Assembly: GCA_013360195.1 (NCBI GenBank)
Contig: JABWCQ010000006.1
Span: forward strand, 62,001-126,000
DNA length: 64,000 bases
Direction of reading: 5' to 3'
From: a bacterium
Lineage (GTDB): Bacteria > Electryoneota > RPQS01
Below, piece by piece: positions 45,987 through 55,338 of the stretch. Under the pieces are notes generated by a model. The model had not been told where the DNA came from and did not search any database. It saw only the letters and a program-made list of their open reading frames with translations. Made by a program: the position numbers and the translations under genes. The first letter of the stretch is position 1. Every line of letters starts with the position of its first letter.

Positions 45987-46436
45987 TCAGGCGAATAAAG
46001 TTTCAAAGGGATTCTCAACCGTCAACTCGCGCACTGCAAGATACGGAGCGGAGTCCGCGGTCACTATCGTATTCACCCCATGCGCCAGCGCTGTCGCGGC
46101 GATGTACGCCTCGTGCAAACGGTCCTTCAATGCGGGATGTTTGTCCACAAGTTTCAAGGCTCGCTTTAAGATATTCTCATCGCCGTACAGGATTAGCGGC
46201 TCGCGGCGTTTCAGCATTGATTCAATTGCTGCATGCACCGTGGCTGCCCGTAGCGGCGCGGCGCACAGCACGCTTGATGTTATGCTCTCGCTCCATTTGA
46301 CCAGACTCGCATCACAGATGCATGTAACCCACGGCTCGGCGGCGCACGATTTCAAATATTTGGCAGCGCGAGGATGCAGCGGATGTGTCGTGTCCGTTGC
46401 TGTCAAAAGGAGGGACGTATCAATGCACTTCAGCAT
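45987..46436 (-). CDS. PIN-domain protein, VapC-like putative toxin
   Basis: A 149-residue PIN-like protein. Acidic metal-ligand candidates are Asp6 (MLKCIDTSLLL), Glu in WSESITSS, Glu/Asp near HEAYIAATALAHG and Asp in VTADSAPY. PIN proteins of this type are Mg-dependent RNases. The ATG follows the HTH gene stop by 38 bp, the usual order for antitoxin then toxin. I infer a toxin-antitoxin pair; a role in RNA processing is an alternative. Confidence 0.78.
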   Translation of the reverse strand: MLKCIDTSLLLTATDTTHPLHPRAAKYLKSCAAEPWVTCICDASLVKWSESITSSVLCAAPLRAATVHAAIESMLKRREPLILYGDENILKRALKLVDKHPALKDRLHEAYIAATALAHGVNTIVTADSAPYLAVRELTVENPFETLFA

Positions 46437-46474
46437 GTTCAGACCTTTCCCCGCTCGCGGCGGAGAAGAGGAAG

Positions 46475-46759
46475 TTACTTCTGTTTCAGCCCGATTGCTG
46501 CCGCAACCTTGAGTAAATCATCAAAGCCGGACCGTTTTGTTTTCGCTCCGCTATCGCTCTTCGAGCTTGCTTTGCCCCGAATCGTTGCCTGCTTCTGGCG
46601 ATAGAGCCACAGCTCAGGAGCTTCGTAGGGTATCCGCCACTGCTTGCCGACACGAATTGCCGGAAGCCGCCCTTCCCGTGCCAGCACTCGCACTGTGCTG
46701 CGGCTTACCTTCAGCAGTTTGGCCGCTTCGGCGGTTGTGTGATATTCTTCGCTTGGCAT
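46475..46759 (-). CDS. Excisionase-type helix-turn-helix protein, putative antitoxin
   Basis: A 94-residue protein with an MerR/excisionase-like HTH near residues 8-55 (TTAEAAKLLKVSRSTVRVLAREGRLPAIRVGKQWRI). A Lys/Ser-rich linker and a short C-terminal helix (FDDLLKVAAAIGLKQK) could bind the PIN partner. It lies immediately upstream of the PIN gene in the same direction. Such HTH-PIN pairs are a known antitoxin-toxin arrangement. The start is 5 bp after the DinB gene stop. Confidence 0.8.
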   Translation of the reverse strand: MPSEEYHTTAEAAKLLKVSRSTVRVLAREGRLPAIRVGKQWRIPYEAPELWLYRQKQATIRGKASSKSDSGAKTKRSGFDDLLKVAAAIGLKQK

Positions 46760-46763
46760 GTCT

Positions 46764-47237
46764 CTATTTTGCCGCCTTCTTCAGAAGTGCAATCTGTCCG
46801 GCGTGGTAAATGTCGTGCTGCATGATTCCCTGCAAAACAAGATAGCGCGGAACGCGGCCGCCGGCTACAGGTGTTTCAAGCTGGTCGTCTTTCAAAGCGG
46901 CAGAAGCGGAAATCAGTTCGGCCTGAATATCGCGAAGATCGCGTACCGTTCTCTGCCAGTCCGCTTCACTGGTTTCCGTCGGTTTCGGCCAATCGAGGGA
47001 CTCGTTCATTTCCGCCCTTTGGTCACGCAGCCGAATGGCCGTATAGCGCTTCCACGCGACGACATGCAGTACAAGCTCCCAAATCGTGTGCGCGTCCGGC
47101 AACGGTCGATGCAGTGCGCGCGCCGAATCCACATCCTTCAACAGATGCATCAATGCCGGGCCGAAACGCGCTTCGCCGGTCTCGTCCCCTTCAAACGTGA
47201 GCTGCATCAGCTCGATTTGACGCTGTACTTCCGTCAT
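46764..47237 (-). CDS. DinB-family protein (pair B, copy 1)
   Basis: A 157-residue four-helix bundle of the DinB/DUF664 superfamily. The His residues expected to bind metal are in ELVLHVVAWK and HDIYHAGQIALLKK. Family members act on thiols such as bacillithiol or mycothiol, or are of unknown function. It is a close paralogue of the next upstream gene, 4 bp away, sharing the HAGQIALLKKA motif and an overall layout of 157-162 residues. Confidence 0.83.
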   Translation of the reverse strand: MTEVQRQIELMQLTFEGDETGEARFGPALMHLLKDVDSARALHRPLPDAHTIWELVLHVVAWKRYTAIRLRDQRAEMNESLDWPKPTETSEADWQRTVRDLRDIQAELISASAALKDDQLETPVAGGRVPRYLVLQGIMQHDIYHAGQIALLKKAAK

Positions 47238-47241
47238 GATA

Positions 47242-47730
47242 CTACTTTATGCCTCCGCCGCTGAATTCGACCTGCGCGGCCTTCTTCAACAGAGAAATCT
47301 GCCCCGCGTGATACAAATCATGATGAACGATGCCAAACAGATAATCCGAATAGACCGTTTCGCGCCCCGGAGGAGATTGATAGAGCTTCTCATTCGTTAA
47401 ACGCGCCACTACGGCCAAAAGCTCCGCCTGCGCAACCCGCAGTGCGTTCAAGACGTGCTCCCACTCTGCGTCGTCGCCCTCTTCAGGTTTCGGGAAATTG
47501 TCCGCCTCGTCAACTGTGAACTCCCGGCTCTCCAGCCAATGTGTCACGGCGCGCTTCCAAGCGACCGTGTGCAGCGCAATTTCCCAAATCGAATGAACAC
47601 CTTGCACATGATGGCGTTTGGCCATGTGACAATCCACGCCGTCCAATGCTTCCATCAGCGACGGTCCGTGCCACGCCTCACCTTCAAATGCCCGTTGAAT
47701 TTGCTTCAGGTGTGATGCCAGTTCGTTCAT
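47242..47730 (-). CDS. DinB-family protein (pair B, copy 2)
   Basis: A 162-residue paralogue of the neighbour: HSIWEIALHTVAWKRAV matches HTIWELVLHVVAWKRYT, and VHHDLYHAGQISLLKKAAQ matches MQHDIYHAGQIALLKKAAK. It starts 2 bp after the stop of the following unknown membrane protein gene, so these genes are likely in one transcript. Function is not known. Confidence 0.83.
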   Translation of the reverse strand: MNELASHLKQIQRAFEGEAWHGPSLMEALDGVDCHMAKRHHVQGVHSIWEIALHTVAWKRAVTHWLESREFTVDEADNFPKPEEGDDAEWEHVLNALRVAQAELLAVVARLTNEKLYQSPPGRETVYSDYLFGIVHHDLYHAGQISLLKKAAQVEFSGGGIK

Positions 47731-47732
47731 GG

Positions 47733-49076
47733 TCAGAATGTATAGCTGATATGCACGGCCATATGTGCACGATGATTCACCGCCGCATCCTCGCTTTCGG
47801 GAAGCTCGGTCATCAGCGGCAGCGGATTGATCTGAAAATCGAATTTCTCGGAATGCCGGATGGTGCGCGCTGAACGGCTCGCATTGGCATAACCGAGCGC
47901 AAAACCCGCCGCTCCGCCGAATGCCGCCGCCATCGAAAAAGGAGCAGAGTCATTCGGCTCGCCGGCAATTACCGCCGCGGTGGCCAGCGTGGCAACACCA
48001 AACTCAACGAACAAAACCGTCAAACCCTGAGCATTGGTGAAATCCCTGTTGCGCAGCAAATAGTCTCCGACTCCTAAACCTAACACTGAGCCGGCAATCG
48101 CCAAATCTGCCGCTGTCTTGCCATTCTGATCTGTGGCATCGGCTATCGCGGCCGGTATCGCCGCTCCCAGAATTCCCACTCCGCGCAGTACGTAGGCGTC
48201 GCCGCGGGTGTAATGACCATGGTCGGCAAGCTGTGTTCCGGCAATCATTCCGGCGAGCGAACCGCCAAGCACCAGCGTGCCCGCTTCGCTCTGATGCTCG
48301 CCGTTCCACAAGTCATGACCGGCGGCCAATGCGGCACTAAGCCCCAGCCCGAAGTCTCCGCAAACCCCGATGACTGCGGCTTTGCCTTCTGTCATATTTG
48401 TTTTCGCGGCCCATTGATTCAAAGCAAGCCGTTCGCCAATGCTGACCAACGTTGCCCAGCCGTACGGAGCGCGCTCGCTGTCAATTCTCGGGTCTGTGGC
48501 ATAATAGAGCGCCACGCCGTGTGCAATGCCGCGCGAACCGCCGTAGAAATCCATCATTGCCGTCGCGCGGGTGACGTTCGCATTTTCACTCGCGAAATAA
48601 GGGATGAGCACTCCAAGTGCCGTCACAAAAAAATATGTCGCGGCGGCTCCCGAACCATCTGCTTTTGTGGCAACTGGTACCGACCAGCCGTAAAATCCGG
48701 CCGAGAGTATCGCGCTATTGACAATCAGCCCGCCGCGGCCGCTCTGGTCAAACATGGATTGCGGCGAACGCTGCGATATCGCGATGCTGACCTGCTTCCG
48801 CAATTCATCCACTTGATGCTGTGTTTGCGGAATCCGCTTGCGTACAATGCTCGAATCCGTTTGCTCCAGCACTTCGAGAACATAGGTGCCGTCGCTGCCC
48901 CGATACATTCTTGCTTCCAGAAATCCGGCATAATCGGGAAATAAGCCAAGCTTGTTCTCCAATTCGGTCGTTATGACAAAGATCTTCCCTGTGGAATCGA
49001 GCGGCACGGCTACTTCCTCGCCCACGGCAATCAGCGTACTTCCCAACATCACGGCAAGCAAGATAATCGTACGCAT
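47733..49076 (-). CDS. Glycine-rich exported or membrane protein of unknown function
   Basis: I chose the ATG at 49076, preceded by GAGGG at about 8 bases, giving 447 residues and a signal peptide (IILLAVMLGSTLIAVGEE). After a mixed charged domain (about 20-110), the centre is a run of Gly/Ala-rich hydrophobic segments such as GAAATYFFVTALGVLIPYFA, LVLGGSLAGMIAGTQLA and AADLAIAGSVLGLGVGDYLL, like glycine-zipper helices. The chain ends in HMAVHISYTF, whose terminal Phe resembles outer-membrane beta-barrel last strands. I do not recognise the family and give no function. Confidence 0.6.
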   Translation of the reverse strand: MRTIILLAVMLGSTLIAVGEEVAVPLDSTGKIFVITTELENKLGLFPDYAGFLEARMYRGSDGTYVLEVLEQTDSSIVRKRIPQTQHQVDELRKQVSIAISQRSPQSMFDQSGRGGLIVNSAILSAGFYGWSVPVATKADGSGAAATYFFVTALGVLIPYFASENANVTRATAMMDFYGGSRGIAHGVALYYATDPRIDSERAPYGWATLVSIGERLALNQWAAKTNMTEGKAAVIGVCGDFGLGLSAALAAGHDLWNGEHQSEAGTLVLGGSLAGMIAGTQLADHGHYTRGDAYVLRGVGILGAAIPAAIADATDQNGKTAADLAIAGSVLGLGVGDYLLRNRDFTNAQGLTVLFVEFGVATLATAAVIAGEPNDSAPFSMAAAFGGAAGFALGYANASRSARTIRHSEKFDFQINPLPLMTELPESEDAAVNHRAHMAVHISYTF

Positions 49077-49157
49077 CGCGGCCCTCATAATTTCAAAGTA
49101 ACAAGACAAATAAGGCCAAAAATAAAGCGCTGTTTTACGGTCAGCAAACCGCGAAGC

Positions 49158-49577
49158 CTATTTCTTTGCAAACATGCTCAGCAGTCCCAATCCCTGTTCG
49201 AGCATTGTTGCACTCTTGTCGTTGACCTCTCCGTCGGGAGTAAGTTTGTCAACAATTACCGGCAGCGCCGCCGTCAAAATCGGCAGGAACTTCTGTAAGT
49301 CCATCCCGGACTCTTCGGCCAGCGCACTGACCTTCTCCTGACCGAATACACCGAGCAACTGCTCCGGAGATACCGGCAAATTGTTTCCCGTGCTCACCCA
49401 TGACTTGGCCACATCGCCCAGTCCGTTGTTCTGAAACTGCTCCAGAAGTCCGCCGATGCCGCCTTTGTCCTTCGACATCATGCCTAAAACTGAACCCGCG
49501 AGGTTGCCAATGTTCACCTCACCCGACTTATCACCAAGAATGCTGTTCGCGCCTTTCAGCAAATCCATCATATCCAT
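49158..49577 (-). CDS. YidB-like protein (DUF937 family)
   Basis: A 139-residue protein with the YidB layout: a short helical N-terminus, LLEQFQNNGLGDVAKSWVSTGNN and LLGVFGQEKVSALAEESGM, and then a hydrophobic helix LPILTAALPVIVDKLTP. The function of YidB is unknown. A 48-bp spacer with no obvious signal separates it from the DinB gene upstream of it on this strand. Confidence 0.8.
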   Translation of the reverse strand: MDMMDLLKGANSILGDKSGEVNIGNLAGSVLGMMSKDKGGIGGLLEQFQNNGLGDVAKSWVSTGNNLPVSPEQLLGVFGQEKVSALAEESGMDLQKFLPILTAALPVIVDKLTPDGEVNDKSATMLEQGLGLLSMFAKK

Positions 49578-49592
49578 ACCGTGCTCCTTTGA

Positions 49593-50063
49593 TTAAGACC
49601 GCGAACCGGTCTCTGCAATCCACCTGTTGAACCACGTCCGCGCAGGTTCGCCGCCTGCCTGACGGACAATCATCGCGATCTGCCCGCGGTGGTGGGTGCA
49701 ATGATCAAACGTGTGAAATATCAAATCCGAAATTCTGCGCTCTACGTTGTTGCCCCGGATGTCCGTATACCGAACCGTTCGATTCAAGTCGGACCCGGTC
49801 GCTCCGCTAAGCAGCTGCTTGTAGGCCGCCTCTATCTTCGGGATCTCATCGATGCATTCCGCAAGCGTGTAGTTCCTGTCGTCATTCCATCTCTGCAAAT
49901 CGTGCTCGTGAATGATGTCATACACATACCAGTTGTTCTCCAGAATGTGCGACAACCGGATCAAACCGGCTTCCGGTACTTCCGGACAGGACTTCAACGA
50001 TTCGACAGCCTTGCCGTTCGCCCATGTGCTGAAAGTGATGAGGTCGAGCAGAAATTCCTTCAT
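49593..50063 (-). CDS. DinB-family protein (pair C, copy 1)
   Basis: A 156-residue DinB-type protein: MKEFLLDLITFSTWANGKAV, LSHILENNWYVY, and the His-containing FHTFDHCTHHRGQIAMIVRQAGGEPARTWF, matching a DinB subgroup. I chose the ATG at 50063, which overlaps the stop of the upstream copy by ATGA; a longer frame to 50105 is unlikely. It is a tandem paralogue of the next gene (HRGQIATLVRASGGEPAKTWFTRW). Confidence 0.83.
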   Translation of the reverse strand: MKEFLLDLITFSTWANGKAVESLKSCPEVPEAGLIRLSHILENNWYVYDIIHEHDLQRWNDDRNYTLAECIDEIPKIEAAYKQLLSGATGSDLNRTVRYTDIRGNNVERRISDLIFHTFDHCTHHRGQIAMIVRQAGGEPARTWFNRWIAETGSRS

Positions 50064-50536
50064 TTCATTCCGCGCGCGGTTTCCTTGACCCATCTTGTAA
50101 ACCACGTTTTCGCCGGTTCGCCGCCGCTTGCGCGCACGAGAGTTGCAATCTGCCCGCGATGATACGTCCCGTGATCCACAATGTCCGTCAGCAAATCGCT
50201 CACAAAGCGCTGTGTCGGCTTCCCGGCGGCATTGATATACTCAAAGCTCGATTCAAAATCGGCGTCCGACTTTCCGGTCAGATATTCTCTCCACGTCCGT
50301 TCGAGCTTTCCAATCTCTGCGATACACTCGCTCAGAGAAAGGTCTTTCAATCCATTGCGGTCGGCGGCTTCTCCGGTGGTCAGCAGTCCGTGAGCAACCC
50401 ATTGCTCCTGCAAATAGTGACTTAAGAGGGCTACTGCACTCTCCGGAACCTGCGGGCACGTCCCAAGTGAAGCAACAACCTCAAGGTTTGCCCAATGATC
50501 AAAGTGGAACAGTCGAAGGTAGTAGGCAACAAGCAT
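50060..50536 (-). CDS. DinB-family protein (pair C, copy 2)
   Basis: A 158-residue DinB-type protein that overlaps its tandem partner by 4 bases. Motifs shared with copy 1 are FDHWANLEVVASLGTCPQVPE (copy 1: FSTWANGKAVESLKSCPEVPE) and the HRGQIATLV helix. The ATG at 50536 lies downstream of a region with two stable hairpins (50561-50615) that lack T-runs. Confidence 0.83.
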   Translation of the reverse strand: MLVAYYLRLFHFDHWANLEVVASLGTCPQVPESAVALLSHYLQEQWVAHGLLTTGEAADRNGLKDLSLSECIAEIGKLERTWREYLTGKSDADFESSFEYINAAGKPTQRFVSDLLTDIVDHGTYHRGQIATLVRASGGEPAKTWFTRWVKETARGMK

Positions 50537-50560
50537 TCGTGTCGGTTATCGGTTGCATTC

Positions 50561-50615
50561 TTCCCCGCGGCGCAGACGCGCCGCAGGGAATCATTGGGTC
50601 CAGCGCCTGCGCTGG
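50561..50615. other. Two adjacent GC-rich hairpins between ALDH and DinB genes
   Basis: Hairpin one is GCGGCGC-AGAC-GCGCCGC, extended by TTCCC/GGGAA (50561-50590). Hairpin two is CCAGCG-CCTG-CGCTGG (50600-50615). Neither has a T-run, so they may be rho-dependent terminators or RNA-stabilising elements. Confidence 0.4.
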
Positions 50616-52154
50616 TCAGTCGTCAATCTGCGCTCTTTGCAGCTTGCCTGAGTAGTCAATGTAACAGGCCTTGGTCTCTGAATAGAATTCGTAGACCTCC
50701 CAGCCGCCTTCGCGGTGGCCGTTGCCGGTGGCTTTCATGCCGCCGAACGGCATATGCGCTTCCGCTCCGATAGTCGCCGCATTGATGTACGTTATGCCGC
50801 TCTCGATATCACGGAAGGCACGGAACGCACGGTCAACGTCTTTCGTGAACACCGCGCTCGACAAGCCGTATTCGATGTCGTTGCAGACCTTCAGAGCCTC
50901 GTCAAACGTCTTGATCTTCAGCACGGATACCACCGGCCCGAATATCTCCTCCTTCGCGATGCGCATCGTCGGCTTGACATCGGTGAAAATCGTCGGCTCG
51001 TGGAACCAGCCGTCCGCATGCTCACCCTTCGTCAGAGCCTTGCCGCCGTAGGCGAGGGTTGCGCCCTCCTTTTTGCCGATTTCGACATACTCCATCACCG
51101 TCTTGCGCTGGCTTTCGCTCACGCACGGCCCCATGGTGATGCCTTCGTCATTGCCGTAGCCGATTTTCAGTTTCTTGGCCGCCTTGATGTATTTTTCAAC
51201 AAACAAATCGTGAATTCCCTCTTCGCAAATCACGCGCGACGTCGCCGTGCAGCGCTGTCCCGTCGTGCCGAAGCCGCCCCAAATCGCGCAGTCCACCGCG
51301 TGATCGATATCGGCGTCGTTCATGACTATCTGCGCGTTCTTGCCGCCAAGCTCCATCGAAACCCGCTTCAACATGCCCGCGGCTTCCCGGCCAATCACCT
51401 TGCCCACCGCCGATGACCCCGTGAACGAAATCACCGGAATGTCCGGATGAGACACGATACGTGTGCCCACTTCCTTGCCTGAGCCGTGAACGATGTTTAT
51501 GATTTCCGGCGGGAAGCCCGCGTCCAGAATTGCCTCGACCAAATTGTGCGCGGAAAGCGGAGTCATTTCGGCCGGCTTGAACACCACGGTGTTCCCGCAC
51601 ATCAGCGCCGGAATAATCTTCCAGGACGGTATGGCCATCGGGAAATTCCACGGCGAAATCAATCCACACACCCCAATCGGCATGCGAATCGTCATGTTAA
51701 ACTTGTTATTTAATTCCGACGGTACCGTCTTCCCGAACATGCGGTAACCTTCTCCCACGGCGTACACTGCGGTGTCAATCGCCTCCTGAACATCGCCGCG
51801 AGTCTCGAATATGGGTTTGCCCATTTCGCGCGTCATGTCAAACGCGTATTGTTCCTTGCGCTCGTTCAGAATGTCCACAAGTCTGTAAAACAGCTTGGCC
51901 TTCTGCGGTGCGGGAACCAGCCGCCATGTCTTGAAAGCCTTCTGCGCCGACTTCACTGCACGGTCCACATCTTCCTTCGGGCTGTGGGGAAATGTGCCAA
52001 TCAAGTCCGACCATTGCGCCGGATTCCGATTCTCAATGATTTCGCCGTTGGAACCGTCGCACCATTTGCCCGCGATAAAATTCTGATAAACTTTCGTTTT
52101 GCTCTTGCCGCCGTTTGGGCTGACCTTCTTCTTCTTATCTGTCGCTGTTGCCAC
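50616..52154 (-). CDS. NAD(P)-dependent aldehyde dehydrogenase
   Basis: A 512-residue class ALDH. The catalytic Glu is in [13 protein letters not shown] and the catalytic Cys is in [12 protein letters not shown]; the N-terminus has a Lys-rich lead ([15 protein letters not shown]). The GTG at 52154 follows GGAG about 8 bases upstream. A possible substrate is 2-aminoadipate semialdehyde made by the lysine 6-transaminase at 43682 (the Pcd/AmaB-like reaction), but substrate prediction for ALDHs from sequence is unreliable and the genes are 5.6 kb apart. Confidence 0.9.
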   Translation of the reverse strand: MATATDKKKKVSPNGGKSKTKVYQNFIAGKWCDGSNGEIIENRNPAQWSDLIGTFPHSPKEDVDRAVKSAQKAFKTWRLVPAPQKAKLFYRLVDILNERKEQYAFDMTREMGKPIFETRGDVQEAIDTAVYAVGEGYRMFGKTVPSELNNKFNMTIRMPIGVCGLISPWNFPMAIPSWKIIPALMCGNTVVFKPAEMTPLSAHNLVEAILDAGFPPEIINIVHGSGKEVGTRIVSHPDIPVISFTGSSAVGKVIGREAAGMLKRVSMELGGKNAQIVMNDADIDHAVDCAIWGGFGTTGQRCTATSRVICEEGIHDLFVEKYIKAAKKLKIGYGNDEGITMGPCVSESQRKTVMEYVEIGKKEGATLAYGGKALTKGEHADGWFHEPTIFTDVKPTMRIAKEEIFGPVVSVLKIKTFDEALKVCNDIEYGLSSAVFTKDVDRAFRAFRDIESGITYINAATIGAEAHMPFGGMKATGNGHREGGWEVYEFYSETKACYIDYSGKLQRAQIDD

Positions 52155-52351
52155 GCTAATTTCTCCTGACCTGTATTCTTGAAGGGAAGTCCTGAACCTC
52201 CCGGATAATTCAAAGCTGACTATAGCTCTAAATACTACGAAATTAAACCCCCAGAGTCAACCCGCATTTACCTCCTTTATAACTATAAAAACAGTAGCTT
52301 ACGTTCAAATTCACGCCCCGTGGCGAGGCAGAGGCCAACCCCGCAAAACAG

Positions 52352-52387
52352 AAACGGGGCGAACCACGTTCCGGCTCGCCCCGTTTT
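52352..52387 (-). terminator. Intrinsic terminator after the 919-residue secreted protein gene
   Basis: Stem AAACGGGGCGA paired with TCGCCCCGTTT around a 13-base loop, followed on the minus strand by TTTCTGTTTT. It lies 20 bp after the stop at 52408. The remaining intergenic DNA from 52155 to 52351 shows no gene. Confidence 0.8.
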
Positions 52388-52407
52388 GGTTGAAAACTGC
52401 GTCGTGA

Positions 52408-55167
52408 TTAGCAGCCGGGACCGCCGAGGACGCAATTCGTCTTGCAGGCCGCCCGCATGGCAGAGGTGACGAATGGCACCAGCGTCCAAGCCGAAGGACC
52501 GGGACAGGGTGTCACTGCACAACCGCAGATGTTGAACAGGTCAGGGCACGGGCAATAGGTCTTGCACTTCACGAAAATCATGAAGAAGCACCTGCCTGTC
52601 ATGGGCGGTGAAGGCTCGGCAGCGCATTGACAATAGATAATCGTAAACACCGGAGCGATAAACGGGACGAACGTACATCCTGAGCACCCCGTCGGATATG
52701 AGGGCGTCGGGGGTCCAATCGGCGGGCAACAGAAGGCCGGGTCAGGAGGTACAGGCGGGTCGCACGGGCAGCCCAGCCAGCAGGCCGGATTGCATGGGCA
52801 CCGCGTCAGTGGCGGCGAGGTACACGCTGGCGGGGCACCTGCTCCCGTTGACGTGCAGAACGCAATGCTCTTCAAACGGCAGCAGATGCTCGGACAGAAC
52901 CAGTCGTCCCACCACCCCCACCACAGCCAGCCAAACCATGCCGCGGAAACTCCGCCGTTGTTCGGCTCCAAATAGACCTGCTGATTGCCAAAGAACATCA
53001 GCGTGTCCATCGTTTCATTCCAGCCGCGGCCGTCAATCACTCCAACGTCGCCTTGCACAGGATCACGAGCAAAAGCTGCGTGCTCAACAAACACCTTCCG
53101 CCCGTCAATATGCATCCAGTGTCCTGCGAATCCGTTGATGGGAGAATAACCTTGGTTGTACAGATCGCGCCGATCCTGCAGCAGCATGTTTCCCGCGGAC
53201 GGACCAATACCGGTTGCATTGAGCACCGTCTGAATTGCGACATTGTCCGGCCCGACAGCCCACTCGATCTGGTCCACGGTGTATTCGCCAACTTCAGCGT
53301 ATTCCCCGTTCGGTCCGGTGGATTCTCCGAGTCCGATCGTCGATCCCACCCAAGGCCGCACAAGTTCGGGCTCGCGACCGCCAAGCACTCGCAGCTGATA
53401 CTCCCTGAACGGTTCGCTGCCCGGATCGAAGAAGTCGGCTGGAATCGGTGGTACATCAACCAGCGTTTGAAACGGATCGAAGGCGTTGTCGCGGTATTCT
53501 ATTCGCACCATGTCCGACGGAAGAAGGCCGCCAAACCAGCGCAGCCGCACGCCGCCGTTGTCGGGCTGAGCCGTAACGGTAATGGGATTGCAGGACACCA
53601 GCGACAACTGAATCATCTCGATTTCTATCTCGTACGGCCCTGTTGTATAGTTCGCGCCCCCGACATGAAAGTAATACCGATAGGGTCCGAACTTGAAATC
53701 CGAATCAAACCACGTGGCCTGATTGGTCTGATCTCCGCACAACGCGATTTCGCGGCCATCTTCAGTTACAATTTCGCAGTATGGATGCAGCCCTTGACCC
53801 GCCGGACAACTGCCATTCGCCGCGCTGCCCCGCAAATGGACTCGAAGTGCCGACGGAAACGGTACTTGAAATACATAGTAGTCGCCGTCCATCGGACAGG
53901 CAATCTCACCGCAAAGTGTGATACTGGGTCCCGGTATCACTGTTGATCGTTCGGCATCGTCGTTCGGCTCCGCCTCCTGATTCGGACACGCGCATACGGG
54001 CGGCTGTGTCGGATAAATTGCCTCGAGTGTGTATTCGAGCGGTGTCTCAACTCCTGTAAACACCGAAGGTGCCATGAAGACTGCGTATGTTCCCGGATTC
54101 AGCAACGGAACAGCGAGATTCGCCGGTGTGCAGGGAGGAGTGTTTGTGGATTGGACAAATGACGGCGCGACACAGTCATCCAAATTCACAATGCCGATCG
54201 TCGCCGGAAACTCCGTCTGTGCCATCAGGTTCACAGGTCCCGGCATGGTCATCTTGAACAGAAACCAATCGGTGTCGCGATAATTCAAACCGCCGTCGGA
54301 CACATAGGTAAAACTCCGTCCTGACACCATCGCCCCCGAGCATATTCCGTCGAAGCGATCGAGGTTGTATTGACCATCCACAGTCTCGTTATTGCAGCCG
54401 CCGTTACAGTCCTTTTTGTAATGCGTCGGTCCCGGAGTTTCAAAAGCGCACTCGGTAATCGCGTGCGGCGGTACCACAACATCACAGGGAGTGTCTTCGC
54501 GCACTTGGATGACATACGGGCCGAACGAAGATGCACTGAACCCGTCCACGACGATGTAGTAGTTGATTCCGGGTAACATCCCAACAACCACTCGCGAACT
54601 TAGCCCGCACGCGTCATCGTTGCAGGCAACCGGATTCGCGCTGCTGTTCTGGAACACCATCAGTTTTGTGTCATAGCTTGAGCCGCACAGCTCTATGACC
54701 ACCTGCTGCGCAACGGGCGGAACGTATCGATACACAACATCCGGAGCTGCCGACACCGGACAGCCGCCGAAATTCGTATCATAGTCATGAATTGCCCCTG
54801 CGGTGCTTCCGGCGTCGTTATACGGTATGACCGGAATCAGTGTTGCGCTGACAAAATTTTCGCCTCCCTGGTCAAGCCTGTGCTCGGGCTGCCGGATTTG
54901 CTCGTGCAGCTCTGCATAGAGTGCCGCGATAGCATCCGATTGACCTTGCGCCTTCAACGCGAGAATCTCGGTTATTCGTGTGTCTTCGGCCGATTGGATT
55001 CCCGCCTCGAAGAGTCCCTCCGCATTCCATTGAAAAACCGCCTTGGCCTGACTGGCCGCGGCGGTTTCCAAGTAACCCACGCAAACTGTGTTTTTTTTGC
55101 TGAAAAAAGGCGCCATCAAAATCAGAATGCCGATGCCCAGCCCCAAAATCCTCCTGAGACTTGCCAT
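52408..55167 (-). CDS. Secreted PPC-module protein without sorting tail
   Basis: I chose the ATG at 55167, preceded by AGGGG, giving 919 residues and a hydrophobic N-terminus (ILGLGIGILILMAPFF). An alpha-helical stretch leads to RLDQGG, then a PPC-like beta module (VVYRYVPPVAQQVVIELCGSSYDTK...ACNDDACG). Further beta modules follow, including DWFLFKMTMPG and a third PPC-like block (DYYVFQVPFPSALRVHL). Residues from about 780 onward are Cys/Pro/Gly-rich with a dozen or more cysteines, ending NCVLGGPGC. No FlgD-like sorting domain is present, unlike neighbours. RLDQGG and the adjacent PPC module are shared with the protein at 55393. Confidence 0.78.
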   Translation of the reverse strand: MASLRRILGLGIGILILMAPFFSKKNTVCVGYLETAAASQAKAVFQWNAEGLFEAGIQSAEDTRITEILALKAQGQSDAIAALYAELHEQIRQPEHRLDQGGENFVSATLIPVIPYNDAGSTAGAIHDYDTNFGGCPVSAAPDVVYRYVPPVAQQVVIELCGSSYDTKLMVFQNSSANPVACNDDACGLSSRVVVGMLPGINYYIVVDGFSASSFGPYVIQVREDTPCDVVVPPHAITECAFETPGPTHYKKDCNGGCNNETVDGQYNLDRFDGICSGAMVSGRSFTYVSDGGLNYRDTDWFLFKMTMPGPVNLMAQTEFPATIGIVNLDDCVAPSFVQSTNTPPCTPANLAVPLLNPGTYAVFMAPSVFTGVETPLEYTLEAIYPTQPPVCACPNQEAEPNDDAERSTVIPGPSITLCGEIACPMDGDYYVFQVPFPSALRVHLRGSAANGSCPAGQGLHPYCEIVTEDGREIALCGDQTNQATWFDSDFKFGPYRYYFHVGGANYTTGPYEIEIEMIQLSLVSCNPITVTAQPDNGGVRLRWFGGLLPSDMVRIEYRDNAFDPFQTLVDVPPIPADFFDPGSEPFREYQLRVLGGREPELVRPWVGSTIGLGESTGPNGEYAEVGEYTVDQIEWAVGPDNVAIQTVLNATGIGPSAGNMLLQDRRDLYNQGYSPINGFAGHWMHIDGRKVFVEHAAFARDPVQGDVGVIDGRGWNETMDTLMFFGNQQVYLEPNNGGVSAAWFGWLWWGWWDDWFCPSICCRLKSIAFCTSTGAGAPPACTSPPLTRCPCNPACWLGCPCDPPVPPDPAFCCPPIGPPTPSYPTGCSGCTFVPFIAPVFTIIYCQCAAEPSPPMTGRCFFMIFVKCKTYCPCPDLFNICGCAVTPCPGPSAWTLVPFVTSAMRAACKTNCVLGGPGC

Positions 55168-55338
55168 AACATGCCCCTGTCTTTCTTGCCCGTGCGGAGG
55201 CCCCAGCACTGGCAGTTTAGTGACTCCATCCTTTTCGTTGAAGCGCCTGCAAATGGTCCTCTATCTGTGAATGATTCTCCAATCTTCCTTCCAATATGCC
55301 CCTAAATGCGGTGCTTGATAGTCGGCAAGAGTCAGAAT

